A stretch of 64,000 nucleotides of DNA from Idiomarina aminovorans (GCF_023155095.1 NZ_JAKNDA010000005.1:186001-250000); one strand, 5' to 3'. Positions 27,868 through 37,635 are shown, counted from the stretch's first letter. The notes: generated by a model not told the origin, from the letters alone. A program made the numbers and translations.

Positions 27868-28149
27868 CTCAACACCAACTAAGCGCTGGTTATGAAGGGT
27901 TAAGTCCCCTTCGTATCGAGTTTGCCCATCGCTGCTAAAGCCCATTTTAAAAGTACTTCGCCAGCCGGGTTGGCTTCCTTTAAAAGACCACCGCGTATCC
28001 TCACGACGAATATCTAAAAATTGTAAGCCTTGCTGTTTGCAATAAAACAACGCATGTTTTTGTGCGCTCTCTGATTGTTGCCGATGTTGCCAGAAAACCC
28101 ATATTGCGGTTGCCAGTACCAGAAAAATGATTACATCAAGTAAGTTCAT
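27838..28149 (-). CDS. DUF3301 small membrane protein
   Basis: 103 residues with one N-terminal membrane helix (LLDVIIFLVLATAIWVFW) and a cytosolic or periplasmic part with LFYCKQQGLQFLDIR, RWSFKGSQPGWRS and YEGDLTLHNQRL. This matches DUF3301, a family found in Vibrio, Shewanella and relatives. Function is unknown. It shares one base with the stop of the DUF3549 gene (TGATG) and so is translationally coupled to it. The short acidic tail RMPGE overlaps the tiny ORF on the opposite strand. Confidence 0.88.
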   Translation of the reverse strand: MNLLDVIIFLVLATAIWVFWQHRQQSESAQKHALFYCKQQGLQFLDIRREDTRWSFKGSQPGWRSTFKMGFSSDGQTRYEGDLTLHNQRLVGVELPPFRMPGE

Positions 28150-29180
28150 CAGGAGCTCTGAGTTTGTTGTTTTAATCGATTGAGAGCTTCGCCAACGGCT
28201 TCGGATTGTTTCTGTTGCGCCAATATGGATAAAAGCAGCGGGCGAATTGTCGGCATTGCAATAATATCCTGAAACAGTGCGTCAAAAAGAACATTATCGA
28301 GCTTTGCAATGGCGTCTAAGTACTGCAGTAGGCTTTGTTCCTCGTCAAGTATCGGCCATAGCCGGGCGGCTATAACAACCAGTTGATCAGTTGTAGCCTT
28401 TGGTACAAGAGCATTTATCGATTTTTTTACGCGCGGATGGCTGGTTGCTGATGCCAGCGCTCTGAGGCTGTCAGTGCATAAAAGCGTATCCTCATTTTCA
28501 AGGTTTTTAAGCAGAGCATCCCTAACTGGCGGCGTAATATTTTGCTGTTCAAGCGCAATTGCCAGCGGTTGCCGAACTGCAGTAGGGTAATTGGCAAACT
28601 GCTTTGCTATTGCTTTGCTCAGCTCTGGTAATTGTTCTAATCTGGCAGCACAGTCATGTAGACCCTGTAAGCCAACTTGTTGCCAGTCGATGCCACTTTC
28701 GGGTTGGCGTAAATAAGCTTCTGCGGTTTCAAAATGAATGGAGGGTGACAGTTTTTGCTGGCGCTGAACGCGAGCATGTAACGCGGCACGCTGTTGCTCA
28801 TTCGGGGTCAGTAAATAAGGGTTTTGTTGCAGTTGCTTTTCCTGTTCCTCGGTCATTTCTCCGGTTATCTCATGCCCTAAAGCGCTGACCACGTATTCCA
28901 GGTATTGATTACGTGCAGCAGAATTTAACAGACCACGTTCGTCCAGAGGAAACTGCAAAAACCAAATGAAAGGTTGTTGGTCATGTTGTTTATGCTGAAA
29001 CAATATAGCCAGTTGAGCCTGACGAGCTATTGGATAGGGGTAAGGGCGTTGCTGTTCCTCGATGGCTGAAAACTCTTCCCGGGACAGTTCAGTCAGTCGT
29101 CGGCCAATATCAAAAATTTTGTATTCTGCTTGGCCGGCTTGTAAAAATTCACCCAAGGTGGTGATGGTCGGTGCTGACAC
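28149..29180 (-). CDS. DUF3549 protein, HEAT-like repeats
   Basis: 343 residues, cytosolic, GTG start with AAGGAAG 6 bases upstream. The N-terminal third (ITTLGEFLQAGQAEYKIFD, WFLQFPLDERGLLN) is the conserved DUF3549 region. The rest is helical and leucine/alanine-rich, with repeated pairs of helices such as PVRDALLKNLENEDTLLCTD that look like HEAT-type repeats. Function is unknown. It precedes and overlaps the DUF3301 gene, and it is divergent from yqcC; the pair is known near syd and truC in other marine gammaproteobacteria, which is from memory. Confidence 0.85.
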   Translation of the reverse strand: MSAPTITTLGEFLQAGQAEYKIFDIGRRLTELSREEFSAIEEQQRPYPYPIARQAQLAILFQHKQHDQQPFIWFLQFPLDERGLLNSAARNQYLEYVVSALGHEITGEMTEEQEKQLQQNPYLLTPNEQQRAALHARVQRQQKLSPSIHFETAEAYLRQPESGIDWQQVGLQGLHDCAARLEQLPELSKAIAKQFANYPTAVRQPLAIALEQQNITPPVRDALLKNLENEDTLLCTDSLRALASATSHPRVKKSINALVPKATTDQLVVIAARLWPILDEEQSLLQYLDAIAKLDNVLFDALFQDIIAMPTIRPLLLSILAQQKQSEAVGEALNRLKQQTQSS

Positions 29181-29273
29181 AGGCGCTTCCTTTTTGCTTG
29201 AATTTTAAGGCGTATTAAATCAGTATGATGCCATTATATCGGTTTATACAATGATGTGGTAACGGAGTCTGAT

Positions 29274-29618
29274 ATGGAGCAGTATCAGAAAGCCGCTCGA
29301 TTGCTGGATAGAATAGAGCGTGAACTGAACAGTCTTGGCTTATGGCAGGCTCACCAGCCGCCCGTGCAGGCGCTGGAAAGCGAACAGCCTTTTGCTGTTG
29401 ATACGTTGGAATTTCACCAGTGGTTGCAGTTTATAATGTTGCCGCGAATGTGGGCTTTAGTGGATAGTCAGCGGCCTTTACCTGAAGGTATTGCAGTAAG
29501 CCCAATGGCAGCACACACATACCGCAACGAGCTTGAGCAGTACGAGCAGTTAATTAGCTTGATACGTGAGTTTGATGTCCTGTTAAGCGGAACCGACCCT
29601 TTGCAGGAAGATGTTTAA
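29274..29618 (+). CDS. yqcC: YqcC-family protein
   Basis: 114 residues, start ATG 29274 (MEQYQKAARLLDRIERELNS) chosen because GGAG lies 7 bases upstream; the GTG at 29256 lacks one. The pattern ESEQPFAVDTLEFHQWLQFI with MLPRMWALVDSQRPLPEG is that of YqcC, a small helical protein of unknown function. It ends 2 bp before the truC GTG, as in E. coli where yqcC and truC are adjacent. Confidence 0.9.
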   Translation: MEQYQKAARLLDRIERELNSLGLWQAHQPPVQALESEQPFAVDTLEFHQWLQFIMLPRMWALVDSQRPLPEGIAVSPMAAHTYRNELEQYEQLISLIREFDVLLSGTDPLQEDV

Positions 29619-29620
29619 CG

Positions 29621-30331
29621 GTGAACGAGTTAGAAATTGTTTATCAGGACGAGTTTGTTGCGGTTATTAATAAGCCCAGCGGCTTACTAGTCCACAGAAG
29701 CCGGATAGCTAGCGGCGCTCGCGAATTTGCGATGCAAATGCTGCGTAATCAAATGGGTCGTCATGTCTATCCGGTACATCGGCTGGATAGGCCAACATCG
29801 GGGTTACTCATCTTTGCTCTTAACAGCAATATTGCGCGCACTCTGACTGAGCAACTGAGCGCACGTCAGGTTCGTAAAACCTATCATTCGGTAGTAAGAG
29901 GCTATGTGTCAGAGAGCGGCACTATCGATTATGCGTTAAAAGAAGAATTGGATAAACTGGCAGATGCGGATGCCGATACCAACAAAGATAAACAGCCAGC
30001 TTTAACCCACTATAAGTGCCTAAAGCAGGTTGAGTTGCCTTATCAAGTGAGTAAAAAGCACGATACCACGCGATACTCATTGGTGCAGTTGCAGCCTGAA
30101 ACTGGGCGAAAACATCAGTTACGCCGTCACATGGCACATATTCGACACCCGATTGTTGGTGATACCAACCACGGCGATGGTCGCCATAACAACTTCTTTC
30201 GCTCTCACTTCGACATTCATCGTTTATTATTAGCGGCTACCGGATTGAGCTTTAGTCATCCGGTCAGTGGCGAGCTGATTAATCTGGAAGTGCCACTGCC
30301 GGATGAGTTTCACCGGGTATTTATTGAATAA
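29621..30331 (+). CDS. truC: tRNA pseudouridine-65 synthase
   Basis: Makes pseudouridine 65 in tRNA-Ile and tRNA-Asp in E. coli. 236 residues, GTG start. It has the RluA-family opening LEIVYQDEFVAVINKPSGLL and the catalytic aspartate in VHRLDRPTSGLLIFAL. The RKTYHSVVRGYV segment and the C-terminal PETGRKHQLRRHMAHIRHPI, with GDTNHGDGRHNNFF typical of TruC, complete the picture. It is convergent with dapD with only 3 bp between stops and no visible terminator. Confidence 0.95.
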   Translation: MNELEIVYQDEFVAVINKPSGLLVHRSRIASGAREFAMQMLRNQMGRHVYPVHRLDRPTSGLLIFALNSNIARTLTEQLSARQVRKTYHSVVRGYVSESGTIDYALKEELDKLADADADTNKDKQPALTHYKCLKQVELPYQVSKKHDTTRYSLVQLQPETGRKHQLRRHMAHIRHPIVGDTNHGDGRHNNFFRSHFDIHRLLLAATGLSFSHPVSGELINLEVPLPDEFHRVFIE

Positions 30332-30334
30332 GGA

Positions 30335-31159
30335 TTACTCTGCGCTGCGCAGCAGGGCGTTGATACCAACTTTGGCCCGTGTTTTTGCATCCACCCGTTT
30401 AACAATAATAGCCGCGTACAGGCTATGTGTGCCATTTGCTGCAGGCAATGACCCCGGAACAACAACCGAGCCTGAAGGAACGCGGCCGTAAAGAATGCGA
30501 TCATTCTCGCGATCATAAATACGGGTGCTCTGGCCAATATAAACGCCCATTGAAATAACGGCGCCTTCCTCAATGATTACGCCTTCAACAATTTCAGAGC
30601 GAGCTCCAATAAAGCAGTCATCCTCTATAATAGTTGGGTTGGCCTGCAGTGGTTCTAATACACCACCAATTCCAACGCCGCCGGATAAGTGCACGTTCTT
30701 GCCAATTTGCGCACAGGAACCAACGGTCGCCCAGGTATCAACCATAGTGCCTTCGCCAACGTAAGCGCCGATATTAACGTATGACGGCATAACCACCACG
30801 TTGCGGCCGATGAATGCGCCTTTACGTACCATGGCTGGTGGAACAACTCGCATGCCTTCTGCACGAAAACGGGCGCTATCGTAGTCGGCAAATTTGGCCG
30901 GTACTTTGTCCCAGAAGCGAGTTTCTCCGCCTTCGATAAGATCATTGTCGTTTAAACGAAATGACAGCAGAACGGCTTTCTTCAACCATTGATGAACAAC
31001 CCATTCACCGGAAACTTTTTCAGCCACGCGTAATTCACCACGGTCAATTCCGTCGATGACATATCGGACCGCTTCCCGAAGATCATCGTTTTCCGTGCGG
31101 GCATTGATTTGATCACGTTGTTCAAATGCATCGATGATGCGCTGTTTAATGTTATCCAT
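30335..31159 (-). CDS. dapD: Tetrahydrodipicolinate N-succinyltransferase
   Basis: Transfers succinyl from succinyl-CoA to tetrahydrodipicolinate, in the lysine and diaminopimelate pathway. 274 residues, the usual length. After a helical N-terminal part come left-handed beta-helix hexapeptide turns ([40 protein letters not shown]) and the conserved [20 protein letters not shown] with the C-terminal RRVDAKTR-type segment. It is 9 bp downstream of glnD on the same strand, in the map-glnD-dapD order of E. coli. Confidence 0.97.
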   Translation of the reverse strand: MDNIKQRIIDAFEQRDQINARTENDDLREAVRYVIDGIDRGELRVAEKVSGEWVVHQWLKKAVLLSFRLNDNDLIEGGETRFWDKVPAKFADYDSARFRAEGMRVVPPAMVRKGAFIGRNVVVMPSYVNIGAYVGEGTMVDTWATVGSCAQIGKNVHLSGGVGIGGVLEPLQANPTIIEDDCFIGARSEIVEGVIIEEGAVISMGVYIGQSTRIYDRENDRILYGRVPSGSVVVPGSLPAANGTHSLYAAIIVKRVDAKTRAKVGINALLRSAE

Positions 31160-31168
31160 GATAAGAAT

Positions 31169-33808
31169 TTAAAACTCCAGGTCTTTGATAATTTGCGCTT
31201 TTAATGTTTTTTTCTGTTTGTCGTTAAGAGCGGTTTGTTGCTCGGTTGTAACGATAAATAAGTCTTCTGCCTGCTCGCCTATGGTGGTAATTTTTGCGGC
31301 AAGTAAGGTGACGTTTTGTTGTTGCAAAATAGCCGCAAGTTTAGCAATAAGCCCGGGTCTGTCCAGTGTTACTAGCTCAAAGGTTGTGCGGCCATGATGT
31401 TTGCTGGGTATAAAGGTGACTTCTGTCGCTACCGAAAAGTTCTTCATGCGGCGTGACAACGGACGTTTTGTACTGGGAACCGGAATGCGTTTATGCAGAA
31501 CATCCAGCAGTTGCTGTTTTACTTCTTCAATACGATGAGGTTCTGTTAACGGCTTGCCGTCTCGCTGTAATACCACGAAGGTATCCATGACGAAGCCATC
31601 GCGGGTTGCAAGAATTTGTGCATCCAGAATGTTCAACTGCTGGCTATCCAGCACACCGGCAACAGATGCAAATAAGTGACCCTCTTCGTGGTGATAAATA
31701 AACAACTCGGTGGTGCCATAGTTGTTTTCATCGCCGATGAGAATAAGAGGCAGCTGATCCGTTGGTAAATTTAAAATGTGCTGGGAGTGCCAGCTTATTT
31801 GTTCCGCGGTATGTCGAAAGAAATAATCAGCGGTAAAACGCCCCCACAACGCCATAATCTCGGCTTTTTCAAAGCCTGCACTGAGTAATAACGCGGTGGC
31901 ATTGGCTTTATTTTCTTGAATTTTTTGACGGATATCCAGAGTCGGTTTATTACTGTCCTGTTGTAGGAGATATAAAGTCGCGTTGTACAACTCTTCCAAT
32001 AAAGTGGCTTTCCAGTTGTTCCATAACGACTGATTGGTTGCGCGAATATCAGCAACAGTCAGGCAGTAAAGGTAATCCAGCCGTTCTATTGTTGAGACTT
32101 GATTGGCAAAATGTTGTATCACTTCAGGGTCGTGGATGTCGCGCTTTTGTGCGGTAACAGACATGGTTAAATGGTGCCTGACCAGCCAGGCCACAAGCTC
32201 CGCATCGTCGTTGTCATAACCATGTTGATGGCAAAAGTTGCGCGCATCCATTTCACCCAGTTCAGAATGGTCACCGCCACGGCCTTTGGCTATGTCGTGG
32301 AAAATACCCGCCAGATACAGACAATAGCGACGTTCCATTTGTGCGACCAGTTTCTCGCATAACGGAAATTGGTCTTGAAATTCCTCATCGCTAAAGCGGT
32401 ATAAGTTTCTGACTAAGCGAAAGGTATGTTCATCTACCGTATAGGCATGAAAAAGATCGAACTGCATTTGTCCGACAATTTGCTGCCATTGAGACAAGTA
32501 ACTGGCTAACACACTGTGGTGGTGCATAAGCGCAAAGGCTAATCCACAACCTCTGGAGTGTTGAATGAGTTGATTAAATAAATCGCGACATACCGGATCA
32601 TGGCTAAGTGGTTCGGTTAACTGCGACCGTGCATTTCTCAACAAACGTATCGTATTTGAGTGAATCCCGATAATTTGTGGGTGCTCAGCAATGCAGACAA
32701 AAGCGCGAATAATATTGCAGTTATCGTCGAATACCTCGTCGTGACGAGCTGTCAATAGTTTGTTGGCAACGGCAAAATCATTACTGATGTGTTCGGCGTG
32801 CTGTAAGTCCTGAGTGCCCAGTATGGCCTGGTGAAAAAACTGCAGTAACATCTGGTTGAGTTCACTGACCCGCAAAACCACTTTGAAGTAATCCTTCATC
32901 ATGGTTTCGACCGAAGCTTTACCATCGTTACCGTATCCCAGTCGAACCGCAACGCCTGGCTGGAAATCAAAAAGTAGACGGTCTTCTCGTTTGCCAGCTT
33001 CCAGGTGAAGTGCAAAGCGAATACGCCATAGCCAGTTCATGCAGTCACGAAGTTCAACGAATTCATCGGCTGTCATATAGCCGTATTCTACTAAGCTTTC
33101 ATCAGAATGGGTACGGAAATGACGTTTAGCAATCCAGCCAATCGTTTGAATATCGCGTAGCCCACCGGGGCTGGACTTGATATTTGGCTCAAGATTGTAG
33201 GAGGTACTGTGGTATTGCTGATGGCGTTGTGTTTGCTCATCAAGCTTAGCCTGATAAAAGTCGCGGCTCGACCAGGGGAAGTCATTTAAAAGTTGCTGAT
33301 GGAATTCATTATAAAGGCTTTCAGAACCCGATAAATAGCGACTTTCAATAAGATTTGTGGCTATGGTGATATCGTTTTCAGACTGACTAAAGCATTCCGT
33401 AATGGTGCGCACAGAGTGACCAATATCCAGATGAAGATCCCATAAAAAGGTAAGGAACTGACTCAGTTTATCTGATAACTTCGCTTCAGCTCCCTCATTC
33501 CCGGGGCTTATCAAAATGAGCAAATCAATATCCGAACCCGGGTGCAATGTTTCGCGGCCATAACCGCCTACAGCTAATAGGCCGGCGGGTTCAATATCGA
33601 GTTGGAATTGCAGCCAAAGCTGACAGATAAGTTGGTCAAAAAATGTAGACCGATGGTGAACTAACTCATCAATATCGGCTGTAACAAAACGCGCAGCAGA
33701 CCAATTTTGATAGCTTTCTAAAAGCGTTTTATAGTCTTTTATGCAGGGGGCATGGTTCCTATCAGGCCAACGCCCGTGAAAGTCTTTATCTTTGTGAACG
33801 TTAGCCAT
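31169..33808 (-). CDS. glnD: Bifunctional uridylyltransferase/uridylyl-removing enzyme (PII)
   Basis: Senses glutamine and uridylylates or deuridylylates PII proteins, setting the nitrogen response. 879 residues (E. coli 890). Domains in order: nucleotidyltransferase with AVGGYGRETLHPGSDIDLLI around residue 80; the helical linker; the HD hydrolase with AGIFHDIAKGRGGDHSELGE near residue 500; and two C-terminal ACT domains, the second starting TFELVTLDRPGLIAKLAAIL. All key motifs are intact. It follows map by 18 bp and precedes dapD by 9 bp, so the three form one leftward transcript. Confidence 0.97.
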   Translation of the reverse strand: MANVHKDKDFHGRWPDRNHAPCIKDYKTLLESYQNWSAARFVTADIDELVHHRSTFFDQLICQLWLQFQLDIEPAGLLAVGGYGRETLHPGSDIDLLILISPGNEGAEAKLSDKLSQFLTFLWDLHLDIGHSVRTITECFSQSENDITIATNLIESRYLSGSESLYNEFHQQLLNDFPWSSRDFYQAKLDEQTQRHQQYHSTSYNLEPNIKSSPGGLRDIQTIGWIAKRHFRTHSDESLVEYGYMTADEFVELRDCMNWLWRIRFALHLEAGKREDRLLFDFQPGVAVRLGYGNDGKASVETMMKDYFKVVLRVSELNQMLLQFFHQAILGTQDLQHAEHISNDFAVANKLLTARHDEVFDDNCNIIRAFVCIAEHPQIIGIHSNTIRLLRNARSQLTEPLSHDPVCRDLFNQLIQHSRGCGLAFALMHHHSVLASYLSQWQQIVGQMQFDLFHAYTVDEHTFRLVRNLYRFSDEEFQDQFPLCEKLVAQMERRYCLYLAGIFHDIAKGRGGDHSELGEMDARNFCHQHGYDNDDAELVAWLVRHHLTMSVTAQKRDIHDPEVIQHFANQVSTIERLDYLYCLTVADIRATNQSLWNNWKATLLEELYNATLYLLQQDSNKPTLDIRQKIQENKANATALLLSAGFEKAEIMALWGRFTADYFFRHTAEQISWHSQHILNLPTDQLPLILIGDENNYGTTELFIYHHEEGHLFASVAGVLDSQQLNILDAQILATRDGFVMDTFVVLQRDGKPLTEPHRIEEVKQQLLDVLHKRIPVPSTKRPLSRRMKNFSVATEVTFIPSKHHGRTTFELVTLDRPGLIAKLAAILQQQNVTLLAAKITTIGEQAEDLFIVTTEQQTALNDKQKKTLKAQIIKDLEF

Positions 33809-33826
33809 AGTGTCGCCACCTGTATT

Positions 33827-34615
33827 TTAATTGTGCTCGATAACTCGCGCTAAATCGGGCTCGTCATTGCGCAGTGTCATTACTTCAACACCATTATCAG
33901 TCACTAACAGAGTATGTTCCCATTGAGCACTTAAGCTACGATCTTTGGTTAATACGGTCCAACCGTCTTTCATTAACTTGGTATGACGTTTACCCGCGTT
34001 AACCATAGGTTCTATCGTAAAGCACATGCCAGCCTTAAGCTCTTCCCCGGTGCCGGCCTCGCCATAATGAACAATTTGAGGGTCTTCATGGAATACAGAA
34101 CCAATGCCGTGACCGCAATATTCGCGAACAATGGAATAACCATGGCCTTCGGCGTGCTTTTGAATAACTTCGGCAAAATCGCCCAGTTTGATACCCGGCT
34201 TGACCATTTCAATCGCTTTATAAAGTGATTCCTGAGTCACTTTGATTAAACGCTCCGCCATAATTGAAGGTTTACCGACCACAAACATTTTGGAGGTGTC
34301 ACCATGGTAACCGTCCAGTTTTACGGTGACATCAATGTTCATAATGTCGCCATCTTTAAGTGGTTTTGGACCAGGAATGCCGTGACAAACACAATGATTA
34401 ACTGAAGTGCAAATTGACTTTGGAAAACCATGGTAATTTAACGGTGCGGGGTAAGCGTTATGATCGGTGATGTATTTGTAACAAATGTCGTCCAGTTCTT
34501 CAGTCGTTACTCCTGGCTTTACGTGTTCGCCGATCATTTCAAGCACACTGGCAGCAAGCTTACCCGCCGCGCGCATTTTTTCGATTTCTTCGGGTGTCTT
34601 TATTGAGATAGTCAT
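33827..34615 (-). CDS. map: Methionine aminopeptidase, type I
   Basis: Removes the N-terminal methionine of new proteins. 262 residues from ATG at 34615 (MTISIKTPEEIEKMRAAGKL) with AGGA 6 bases upstream; the 11 extra residues possible before it are not conserved. The five metal ligands fall in NIDVTVKLDGYHGDTSKMF, CGHGIGSVFHEDPQIVHYG, CFTIEPMVN and the SAQWEHTLLVTD segment. In E. coli this gene is the divergent neighbour of rpsB; here an accessory pair of genes lies between them. The 141 bp upstream of it hold no gene. Confidence 0.96.
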   Translation of the reverse strand: MTISIKTPEEIEKMRAAGKLAASVLEMIGEHVKPGVTTEELDDICYKYITDHNAYPAPLNYHGFPKSICTSVNHCVCHGIPGPKPLKDGDIMNIDVTVKLDGYHGDTSKMFVVGKPSIMAERLIKVTQESLYKAIEMVKPGIKLGDFAEVIQKHAEGHGYSIVREYCGHGIGSVFHEDPQIVHYGEAGTGEELKAGMCFTIEPMVNAGKRHTKLMKDGWTVLTKDRSLSAQWEHTLLVTDNGVEVMTLRNDEPDLARVIEHN

Positions 34616-34756
34616 TCTTTTCCTGTCTATGACTGCTGGGAAAGCCAACAGTTTAACAGCGACTCGTAAAATTCGCTATCTTTGAGGCAGACCAACAGTA
34701 GGGCTCTGAATAATGGTTAATTAACAAGCATTCATACGGCTGGCCTACAGCGGCCA

Positions 34757-35242
34757 TCAGTCTAAGATAGTGACTCCCTCGGGGCTGAAACGGTATAGCT
34801 GTAAGGCTTCTGTGACCGCTTCGGGGTTAAAATCATGCTCTTGTTCTTCTGCCCGATGCGCGAGGTAATCCCGGCTTTGCCCAATATCCAGCTTAACAAT
34901 ACTTAGCGTTCCTGTTGCCAGCGCTACATGACCAAGTTTACTCATTGGGAAGACCATCTCGCCATCCTTAACCTTTATCGTTAAGGGCGTGCTGGTTGGC
35001 TCGGTAACCAGTTCCATCCAGCAACCCCGCTTTTTACACACTTTTTCTATCTTTCCTCTAATCGTTATCTTCTGGCTCAAATACTGTTGTGGATTTTCCA
35101 TCAGTGTAGTGACATCAATCACATTTTGCTGTTTTGCCCCTGAGCCAAAAACCATCTGCGCAGCGACAGCCGATCTTGCTGTCAGAAACAGGCTTAACAA
35201 TGTCAGTGCAATGAATAGAATAACCGTTAATTTCTGTGTCAT
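34757..35242 (-). CDS. DUF4920 exported protein
   Basis: 161 residues with a signal peptide or N-terminal anchor (LFIALTLLSLFLTARSAVAA; likely cleavage after AVAA). The mature part carries LMENPQQYLSQKITIRGKIEKVC, best read in parts, with the diagnostic KVCKKRGCWMEL segment (two cysteines four residues apart) and ITIKVKDGE-like strands. DUF4920 is a small beta-barrel, OB-like periplasmic family of unknown function. It is divergent from a TonB-dependent receptor with 161 bp between, and a Fur-box-like site lies in that gap, so it may be part of the same iron- or heme-related response. The role is inference only. Confidence 0.85.
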   Translation of the reverse strand: MTQKLTVILFIALTLLSLFLTARSAVAAQMVFGSGAKQQNVIDVTTLMENPQQYLSQKITIRGKIEKVCKKRGCWMELVTEPTSTPLTIKVKDGEMVFPMSKLGHVALATGTLSIVKLDIGQSRDYLAHRAEEQEHDFNPEAVTEALQLYRFSPEGVTILD

Positions 35243-35361
35243 ATTATCTACCTTAAAAAAGTTAAAATCGTAACCTTATGATTTTCATGGTTTTGTCATA
35301 GAAAATAATGCATAACAAATTTTTGCATTTCACCTCTTAAATTGCTAGTCTCTTTTTCAAT

Positions 35362-35380
35362 GTTAATAAAAATCATTCTC
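35362..35380. promoter_or_regulatory. Fur-box-like site before the TonB receptor
   Basis: GTTAATAAAAATCATTCTC matches the 19-bp Fur consensus (GATAATGATAATCATTATC) at 15 of 19 positions by my count, with nine of ten in the right half. It lies 24 bp before the receptor start codon, where bound Fur would block transcription under iron sufficiency. Confidence 0.65.
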
Positions 35381-35403
35381 ATTACTATAAATAAGGATAA
35401 GTT

Positions 35404-37635
35404 ATGCCATCAGGAACCCGGCCCTCTGCCCTTTGTATTGCAATCATTACCGCATTCTCCGGCCACGCACAAGAGCACAAACCAGTACCCGATGAAATGG
35501 AAAAAATCGAAGTTATCGGGCACAAACTCAGTCTGGTTAATCAGGATATTGCCGCTTCTGTTTCTGTTCTTAGCGCCACCGAAATCGAACGCAATCAGGA
35601 AGCCGAGTTAACTAACCTGCTTAAAGAGCTACCGGGCGTGGAAATGAATGGCAGCGTGAGTCCGCTTTCCGGACAGCCCGCCATCAGAGGCCTTTATGGT
35701 GAGAGGATCCATGTATCAGTCGACAACGTAAAACGTAAAACTGAATCCGACGGTACCAACAACATTGCTACCATCAACAGTCTTGGCATTGACCCCGGCC
35801 AATTAAAATTTGTTCAGGTATTGCGAGGCGCTGATTCACTTACCGTTGGTTCCGGGGCAGTGGGTGGCAGTATTCGTCTAGTCACCAAAGATGCCGCAGA
35901 TTATCTTTCCAAACAACCCGGCACAGGCGCAAGACTTTCATCCTCTTACCAATCCGCTACCGATGCCTTGGTTCTGGGGATTTCCGCATTTCAGCTCAGC
36001 GATTCGCTGGACAGCGTTTTCCATGCCAGTCAGGTTTCGTTCTCCGATGTTGATATCGTTGGTGATCGCGATGCCGATTCTGATGCAGTCGCGGGGATTA
36101 ACAAACTGAAAAATGATTCAACGCGCAAGAACCTATCATTGAAGTCCACTTGGCAAGCTGCAACGGATCACCGTGTTAAAGGTAAAATTGACTGGAGCGA
36201 TACCCGCTCTAATGATCAGCCCTACGGGCAACGCCAGGATCTGGCGCTCGCTTACCCTACGCTGAGCGAGAATTATCAAAATGATTATCTGGAAGCATCC
36301 GTAAATTATAGTTTCCGGCCAGACAACAACTGGATTGATCTGGATGTACAGTCGATGTACGCAAAAAAAACCAACCAAAAGAAAACCCGAGGTTATATCC
36401 CCATAGGAGATGGCCGAAAGAGTTTCGATGAAGACAGCAACTGGGACAGTCGACGTAAGGGCATTAGAATTGGCAATTTGTCTTATTTTACCGGTGTTAT
36501 TGACCATAAACTGGCCATTGAGTTTGATTACGAGCGGGAAGATTTCATCCAGAACAAGATAGAGTTGAGCGGTGATACTCCTCAAGCGGGCACCTTTTAT
36601 GGCGACAGCGATGCCACCAACCTGTCGGTTTCAGTCATTGACCAGGCTGAACTGTTCAATGATCGTTTATTGGTAACCCTTGGCGGTCGTTATGACAACT
36701 ACAAACGCAATAACAATTATTTCGCTGACTACAGCGGTAACGACGACGGTGAATTTTCAAGTGAATTAGGGCTGACTTTCAGACTAACTGACTACTTAAA
36801 TACCTATATAAAGCTAGCCGAAGCTTTTCGTGCACCATCGGTTCAGGAACTTTATAAAAAAGACGAGTGGCGCTGCCATATCGGCGGAAAAATCTGTTAC
36901 CAGGAGCCACAACCCGATCTGAAACCGGAAACCTCGGACAATATTGAGCTGGGTTTCGGCCTCCATTGGGAAAATCTTAGTTATGCGGATTATTTCAGTA
37001 CCAAAGTCATCTACTTTGATAACGAGATAGAAAATTATATCGATAACGTGCCTTTTATGTATTACATCGATAACGATGGTGTTAAACAACCGGGTTCTCC
37101 GGGGCCTGCTCCGGCAAATGGTGTTCCTGTTGCAACCCATCGTGATTACAGTGCTAAGAATATCAGCATACTGCAAAGCAAAGGCTTTGAAGCAGAGATC
37201 GACTACCGTTTTGGCGACCTTCATGCTTATATAGGCTATTCCGCCATTAATATGGATGTTTTCGGCGTACCCAACTTCTTCCTCGGCAAAGTTGAACAGC
37301 AGTGGCAGCCCTATACAGAAGCACCGGCAGACAAGCTCACCGTTAACCTCAACTATCAGGTGCACGATGAGTTAAACCTCGGTGCTCAACTGCTCTCGTA
37401 CGCCAGCCAAAAGCGTTTGCCGGAACTATACCTTAACTCGGGCTACGGCACTGAGGATTACCAAGTGGTCAACCTCAACATGAGTTATACGCCATTATTG
37501 ATTGAAGGCCTGACCTTGGTGGCCGGGTTGGATAACCTCACTGATGAGCGCTACCTGCGCGCACCTGCCAGCGAAGCCAGTGATCCGGCAGAGGTTGGGC
37601 GCAACGTTAAACTCAGCCTGCACTATCAATTCTGA
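35404..37635 (+). CDS. TonB-dependent outer-membrane receptor, heme-receptor-like
   Basis: 743 residues with a short signal peptide (cleavage near SGHA/QE). A plug domain has IEVIGHKLSL as TonB box region, ELTNLLKELPGVEMNGSVSP and RGLYGERIHVSVDN, and a 22-strand barrel ends in VKLSLHYQF with terminal Phe. Heme and hemoprotein receptors carry a FRAP box, a histidine, and an NPNL box. Here FRAPSVQELY (475-484) is followed by RCHIGGKIC (H492, flanked by C491 and C498) and QPDLKPETSDN, so a heme or hemoglobin ligand is likely, though a siderophore is possible. AAGGA precedes the start. No TonB, ExbBD or periplasmic heme genes are adjacent. Confidence 0.88.
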   Translation: MPSGTRPSALCIAIITAFSGHAQEHKPVPDEMEKIEVIGHKLSLVNQDIAASVSVLSATEIERNQEAELTNLLKELPGVEMNGSVSPLSGQPAIRGLYGERIHVSVDNVKRKTESDGTNNIATINSLGIDPGQLKFVQVLRGADSLTVGSGAVGGSIRLVTKDAADYLSKQPGTGARLSSSYQSATDALVLGISAFQLSDSLDSVFHASQVSFSDVDIVGDRDADSDAVAGINKLKNDSTRKNLSLKSTWQAATDHRVKGKIDWSDTRSNDQPYGQRQDLALAYPTLSENYQNDYLEASVNYSFRPDNNWIDLDVQSMYAKKTNQKKTRGYIPIGDGRKSFDEDSNWDSRRKGIRIGNLSYFTGVIDHKLAIEFDYEREDFIQNKIELSGDTPQAGTFYGDSDATNLSVSVIDQAELFNDRLLVTLGGRYDNYKRNNNYFADYSGNDDGEFSSELGLTFRLTDYLNTYIKLAEAFRAPSVQELYKKDEWRCHIGGKICYQEPQPDLKPETSDNIELGFGLHWENLSYADYFSTKVIYFDNEIENYIDNVPFMYYIDNDGVKQPGSPGPAPANGVPVATHRDYSAKNISILQSKGFEAEIDYRFGDLHAYIGYSAINMDVFGVPNFFLGKVEQQWQPYTEAPADKLTVNLNYQVHDELNLGAQLLSYASQKRLPELYLNSGYGTEDYQVVNLNMSYTPLLIEGLTLVAGLDNLTDERYLRAPASEASDPAEVGRNVKLSLHYQF

